Shown here: positions 60,497 through 64,000 of the stretch, piece by piece | Position numbering within the stretch: the first letter of the stretch is position 1 | How the letters are laid out: every line of letters starts with the position of its first letter | Assembly (NCBI RefSeq): GCF_009649815.1 | Contig: NZ_WJIC01000007.1 | Location: 248,001-312,000, forward strand | DNA length: 64,000 nt | DNA from: Nocardia sp. SYP-A9097 | GTDB taxonomy: Bacteria; Actinomycetota; Actinomycetes; Mycobacteriales; Mycobacteriaceae | Reading direction: 5' to 3' | Made by a program: the position numbers and the translations under genes | Notes under the pieces: generated by a model | Database searches by the model: none | Seen by the model: only the letters and a program-made list of their open reading frames with translations | Told to the model about the DNA's origin: nothing

Positions 60497-62532
60497 TTGC
60501 GTACCTCTCGATCACGCCGGGCAAGCTCGGCGTACATGGCGTTGTACGAAGCGAGTTCCGCGTCGTCATCCCGATCGGCGGCACGGTCCAGTCTGGTGGC
60601 CAGTTTCTTGTCGCTGCGTGACCATTGGATGAGCAGCGCCAGCATCACCACCACCAGCGGGATTTCACCGCTCGCCCAGGCGAGGCTACCGCCGGTGTGC
60701 TGGTCCTCGAGCAGGTTGTTGTTCCAGCCCAGGCCCAGGCCGCGGTAGAACCAACCGCCCAGGACCGTATCCATGCTCATCAGCGCGATACCGAAGAACG
60801 CGTGGAACGGCAGCGAACCGAACACCATGCCCAGCTTGGTCAGCGGCTCCACCTGCCGCGGCTTGGGATCGATCCCGATGACCACCCAGTAGAAGAGGTA
60901 ACCGCTCAACAGGAAGTGCACGTTCATCAGCAGATGCGCGCCGTGCGAGCCGACGAACGTGTCGAACAGGCCGCCCAGGTAGAGCACGTAGAACCCGGAC
61001 ACGAAGAACACCGCGGCCACCACGGGCTGGGTCATGAAGCGCGATACCGGATTGTGCACCGCCGCCAGAATCCACTCGCGCGGTCCGGGCGGGGCGTCCC
61101 GGCCGGCCGGCGGCAGTGCGCGCAATGCCAGCAGCACCGGGCCACCCAGCGCGAACAGGATCGGCGCGAGCATGGACAGCATCATGTGCTGGCCCATATG
61201 CACGCTGAACATGGCCGGGGCATACCGGCCGACACCGGAACTGGTCGCGATGAGCAACACCGCGCACGCGCAGAGCCACGAAATGGTCCGGCCCACCGGC
61301 CACGCATCGCCGCGCTTGCGCAGCCGCGCCACGCCGCGCAGATACAGCACCGCGAGCACGATCGCGAGGGTGCCGAAGATCAGGTCGAAACGCCAGTCGA
61401 AGGCCAGGCGCGCGAGGTTCGGCGGACCGGCCAGGTTGTAGCCGATCTCGACCTCGGCCGGGGTCGGCACTTTCCGCAGTTCGGGCGGCGGGGTGCGGCC
61501 GAGGCCGACCGCCAGGCCGATGGTGGCGGCGAAGATCAGCGCTTCGACACCGGCGAATCGGATTAGCGCGCCGCGATCGGAGGGGTTTTTCTCCAGCGCG
61601 GGAATGGCGCGCTGCCGCTGCAGGTAGCCGATGATGCCGAGCACGATCAGCGCGGTTGTCTTCGCCAGAATCAACCGGCCATAAGTAGTACCGAACAGAT
61701 CCGCCCACGGCACCCGAATCCAGGCATTGATCACACCGCTGATCGCGATCACCACATAGGAGACCGTCGCGATCCGCGAGAACCTGCGGGTGGCGAGCGC
61801 GGTGTACTCGCCATCACGCAAGGCGTACGCGAGCACCGCGAACAATCCGCCCACCCAGAAGCAGGCCGAAAGCAGATGCAGGATCAGGCTATTGGTGGCG
61901 ATGTCATGCGCACCGCCCGCCGAGGAATGCCCGGTCAGCGCCACCGGCAGCAGTGAGAGCACCGATAGCAACAGCAGCGCCGGCGTCCAGCCCCAGCGCA
62001 GTGCGAGCCGGCAGCCGACCGCGAGCGCCAGCACGAAGAACACCGTGAATCGCCAGGACCCGGCCACATCGACCTGATCCGCGGCCTTCCACACCGACTC
62101 CGGGCGCAGCGAGTCCATGAAGGGTTGCCCGGTGGTATCCGACAGTGTCAGCGGCACCAGCAGCGCCGACGCGCCCGCCCACACCAGCGCCGCGTTCCCC
62201 GCGCGCCTGAGCGCGCGATATCCGCCCACATCGAGCAGACCGTTCTCCTGCGGTGGCACGAAGAACGCCGCGAACAGCAGCGATCCGATGGTGAGCGCCG
62301 CGGCAAGATCCGCGACGGCCCGCACCGCGGGCAGCCCGTACGTGGTCAGCGGCCCCGGATCCGGAATCCCCAGCAGACTCAGCGCCTGCGACGCCGAAAG
62401 CCCGACCACCAGCGCCGCCACCACCGCCGTGACCGCCCCGCCAAGCGCGGCCACCACCGTGAACGTCCCGCCCGACCCCGACCGATTCGCCTGAACAGCT
62501 GTAGCGGTGGGCGAATCCTGCGGCGACGACAT
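60493..62532 (-). CDS. CopD/CtaG fusion membrane protein (cytochrome oxidase assembly or copper handling)
   Basis: A 679-residue protein with about 15 hydrophobic helices. The N-terminal half is CopD-like (LTGHSSAGGAHDIATNSLIL, HLLSACFWVGGLFAVL). The C-terminal half is the caa3-type CtaG domain (FSVHMGQHMMLSMLAPILFA, HFLLSGYLFYWVVIGIDP). Such fusions, like M. tuberculosis Rv0102, are implicated in copper uptake or in oxidase CuB insertion. The ATG at 62532 is preferred to longer readings. It is translationally coupled to the dehydratase-like gene, though no metabolic link is apparent. Confidence 0.88.
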   Translation of the reverse strand: MSSPQDSPTATAVQANRSGSGGTFTVVAALGGAVTAVVAALVVGLSASQALSLLGIPDPGPLTTYGLPAVRAVADLAAALTIGSLLFAAFFVPPQENGLLDVGGYRALRRAGNAALVWAGASALLVPLTLSDTTGQPFMDSLRPESVWKAADQVDVAGSWRFTVFFVLALAVGCRLALRWGWTPALLLLSVLSLLPVALTGHSSAGGAHDIATNSLILHLLSACFWVGGLFAVLAYALRDGEYTALATRRFSRIATVSYVVIAISGVINAWIRVPWADLFGTTYGRLILAKTTALIVLGIIGYLQRQRAIPALEKNPSDRGALIRFAGVEALIFAATIGLAVGLGRTPPPELRKVPTPAEVEIGYNLAGPPNLARLAFDWRFDLIFGTLAIVLAVLYLRGVARLRKRGDAWPVGRTISWLCACAVLLIATSSGVGRYAPAMFSVHMGQHMMLSMLAPILFALGGPVLLALRALPPAGRDAPPGPREWILAAVHNPVSRFMTQPVVAAVFFVSGFYVLYLGGLFDTFVGSHGAHLLMNVHFLLSGYLFYWVVIGIDPKPRQVEPLTKLGMVFGSLPFHAFFGIALMSMDTVLGGWFYRGLGLGWNNNLLEDQHTGGSLAWASGEIPLVVVMLALLIQWSRSDKKLATRLDRAADRDDDAELASYNAMYAELARRDREVRK

Positions 62533-62735
62533 ACGCCCAGCGTAGTTCGAAGTTACGGTCCGAACTCCCCGGGGGTTTCCCGTCCTCCGGTCCGCTCCCC
62601 CGGCCCGACGCGCCGAACGGTTGCTGGGCGAGCCCCCAATCTCCTCCTGGACGCTCGCTATACTCAACTCGCTGGACACCGAGATCAATATGGTTCAAGG
62701 TGTTTGGTGGCCGCATCGCCCAGATGCCCCGCACT

Positions 62736-62809
62736 GCCTCCGTAGCTCAGTTGGATAGAGCAAGGGCCTTCTAATCCCTAGGTCGCAGGTTCGATTCCTG
62801 CCGGGGGCG
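62736..62809 (+). tRNA. tRNA-Arg (anticodon UCU)
   Basis: A 74-base plus-strand tRNA: acceptor GCCTCCG with CGGGGGC (one G-U), D arm AGCTCAGTTGGATAGAGC, anticodon loop CTTCTAA with TCT, T arm CAGGTTCGATTCCTG. No CCA is encoded. The last anticodon-stem pair is a C-U mismatch. Confidence 0.92.
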
Positions 62810-62912
62810 CTTTCCAACCCTGACCTGCGACGAAGTCGCGAGGTTCAGCGGTGCCCACCTCCATCCGAACCCAAACACGGGTGCGGGGCCATCACTGTCG
62901 ATGTAGCAGTCC

Positions 62913-63443
62913 CTACCGGTCGCGACCGAGGGAAGGCTCGAGAACCGTGGCTGCCTCGAGCACACCTTTACAGGTGGCGGCATCGGTGGCCATACCGATC
63001 CGCAAGGTTCCCAGTTTGGTGCGGAGGTAGGCGTCGCAACCCATCGGAATCGTCTTGTCCAGCACGGCAAGTGACTGTGGTGTGGTGAATGCCTCTCGAC
63101 CATTGATGGTCGTCGTGGTCGGATGGCCGTTGACGTCCGAGCGGGCGTAACCGAGTGCCCGTTCGTAGGCCGAGTTGGGGCCTATGTTCATGACATGCTC
63201 CAGGACCAGCCCGCCACCGCCGGTTCGGTCCACCGCGCAGCGTTGGGGGAAGGTGTCCGGTGCCGGATGGGTTTTGGTGGCGGGGTCGAAGCCCGCTTTG
63301 CGGAAGGTGCCGTTCTTGATGTCCGTGCACGGATCGAAGAGCGCCGATCCGGTCGGGCCGTCATCAGCATCATCCGCACCACAACCGCTCGCGAGCGCTA
63401 CCGCACACGCCACGACAAGAATGCGACCGAGAGCCGTCCGCAC
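62913..63443 (-). CDS. DUF3558-family lipoprotein
   Basis: A 176-residue secreted lipoprotein. The signal peptide ends in lipobox L-A-S-G-C at about 17-21. FDPCTDIKNGTFRKAGFDPA, ERALGYARSDVNGHP and the second Cys pair (GCDAYL, ATCKGVL) match the DUF3558 family common in mycolic-acid actinobacteria. It is anchored outside the cytoplasmic membrane. The function is unknown. It is convergent with tRNA-Arg. Confidence 0.87.
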   Translation of the reverse strand: MRTALGRILVVACAVALASGCGADDADDGPTGSALFDPCTDIKNGTFRKAGFDPATKTHPAPDTFPQRCAVDRTGGGGLVLEHVMNIGPNSAYERALGYARSDVNGHPTTTTINGREAFTTPQSLAVLDKTIPMGCDAYLRTKLGTLRIGMATDAATCKGVLEAATVLEPSLGRDR

Positions 63444-63604
63444 AGTTCCTCCCCGAACAAACCATCCCGCAATGGAATAGCAGAGCTTCCGTCCCGCTGT
63501 TCCCTATCGGGACGCGATGCTAGCCGGTCTTGTCGTCCACTAGGTGGCCCAGCATTTACGACGGCTGGGTAGTCCTACGGATTCGCCGGGAGCTTGAGTC
63601 GGCG

Positions 63605-64000
63605 ATGTTGGTGCGCATGATGACTACATGCGCCCTGGTGCCGAGCTCGCAGACCAATCGTCGGCGAATCCCTGTGTGGGACTGGGTGATCACTGGCGTG
63701 TGCCTCGTTCTGGACTTCGTGACCGCGATGGGCTTGGCGCTGTTCACCGGAATGTTCGCGATGGCAGGGGATTCGTGTGCGCCTGACAGCCCCTGCATGG
63801 GCCAGGTCGGCCATGGCATCGCTATCTCTCTACTGGGGATACTCGCAGTCCTGGTAATCGGATTGGGCTGTGTGATCGTCGCTGCGATCTCCCGCACCCG
63901 GCTGTTCATCTGGGCTCTGGCGACCTTGCTACTGCTGCCGGTCCCCTTTGCCATCGGTAGCAATATCGCCAACCATGCCTCGGAGCTGAGCACGGTTGGA
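63605..64000 (+). CDS. Integral membrane protein, 3' end cut off by the window
   Basis: An open frame from the ATG at 63605 to the window edge without a stop. It shows three hydrophobic segments: WDWVITGVCLVLDFVTAMGL, GIAISLLGILAVLVIGLGC and LFIWALATLLLLPVPFAIG, linked by a Cys-containing loop (CAPDSPCMGQ). Small actinobacterial DUF membrane proteins of this type (three or four helices) are common; none can be named. Two further in-frame ATG codons at 63617 and 63620 may be the true start. Confidence 0.65.
   Translation, partial: MLVRMMTTCALVPSSQTNRRRIPVWDWVITGVCLVLDFVTAMGLALFTGMFAMAGDSCAPDSPCMGQVGHGIAISLLGILAVLVIGLGCVIVAAISRTRLFIWALATLLLLPVPFAIGSNIANHASELSTVG

Noticed and set aside
63556..63993. 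145-codon minus-strand frame at the window end
   Set aside because: The plus strand carries a clear multi-helix membrane protein open to the window edge; the minus-strand translation is Thr/Arg/Ser-rich with no features.

Overview
The window is high-GC actinomycete chromosome, most likely a Nocardia species or a close mycolic-acid relative. The evidence is gene content and order. From nei (26.8 kb) to ssb (59.4 kb) the backbone follows the Mycobacterium tuberculosis order I remember for Rv2464c to Rv2478c: nei, rpiB, CPWC thioredoxin-fold protein, pepN, HNH nuclease, glbO, GH13 glucosidase, thioesterase, NAD-glutamate dehydrogenase, ettA, ssb. The window has no rRNA and no complete insertion sequence. 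It contains three intact tRNA genes: Pro(UGG), Gly(UCC) and Arg(UCU).

Region by region. 0-4.2 kb: the 3' part of an RNA-repair polynucleotide kinase-phosphatase-ligase, a glycosyltransferase remnant, a Nudix hydrolase and a secreted protein. 4.48-10.78 kb: a 6.3-kb integrated element bounded by a 50-bp direct repeat of the tRNA-Pro 3' end. It has an integrase next to the intact tRNA, a Nudix gene and a large regulator at the far end, and small cargo genes between; no replication or transfer genes are visible. 11-22 kb: an alpha/beta hydrolase, a regulator, tRNA-Gly, a GGDEF cyclase, a PAP2-type membrane enzyme followed by a GT87 mannosyltransferase-like gene, an ECF sigma factor with a peroxiredoxin-like protein, and an AraC/serine-hydrolase pair. 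22.3-27.7 kb: an accessory patch in which three 3'-terminal pieces of the DNA glycosylase gene nei lie downstream of the intact nei, separated by unrelated cargo (a VapBC-type toxin-antitoxin pair, an unknown gene, a Sel1-repeat gene). 27.7-40.7 kb: rpiB, a tandem pair of M48 proteases, the CPWC protein, a ferredoxin-reductase-like flavoprotein, a YCII/ECF42-type sigma pair, a frameshifted AraC gene divergent from a quinone-reductase-like gene, purC, pepN and a membrane-anchored protein. 40.9-42.8 kb: a second clpP pair, whose second member lacks the catalytic serine, convergent with a PopR/ClgR-like regulator ending in Leu-Ala-Ala. 43-63 kb: ctaJ, GH13, glbO, HNH, two small regulator/target pairs, azlCD, dienelactone hydrolase, thioesterase, gdh, ettA, ssb, a threonine-dehydratase-like enzyme, a CopD/CtaG membrane protein, tRNA-Arg and a lipoprotein. 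The window ends inside a membrane protein gene.

Two families of short intergenic palindromes recur. One has arms containing GTCATCCCGGC and is found at about 2.2, 34.3, 36.1 and 48.7 kb. The other is a roughly 60-65-bp hairpin with arms containing GAGYGTGCAC, at 15.5 and 42.1 kb. The most unusual features are the orphan nei array, in which two copies share the same 5' junction, the ClpP/ClpP-like pair with its regulator, and the reduced tRNA-Pro element.
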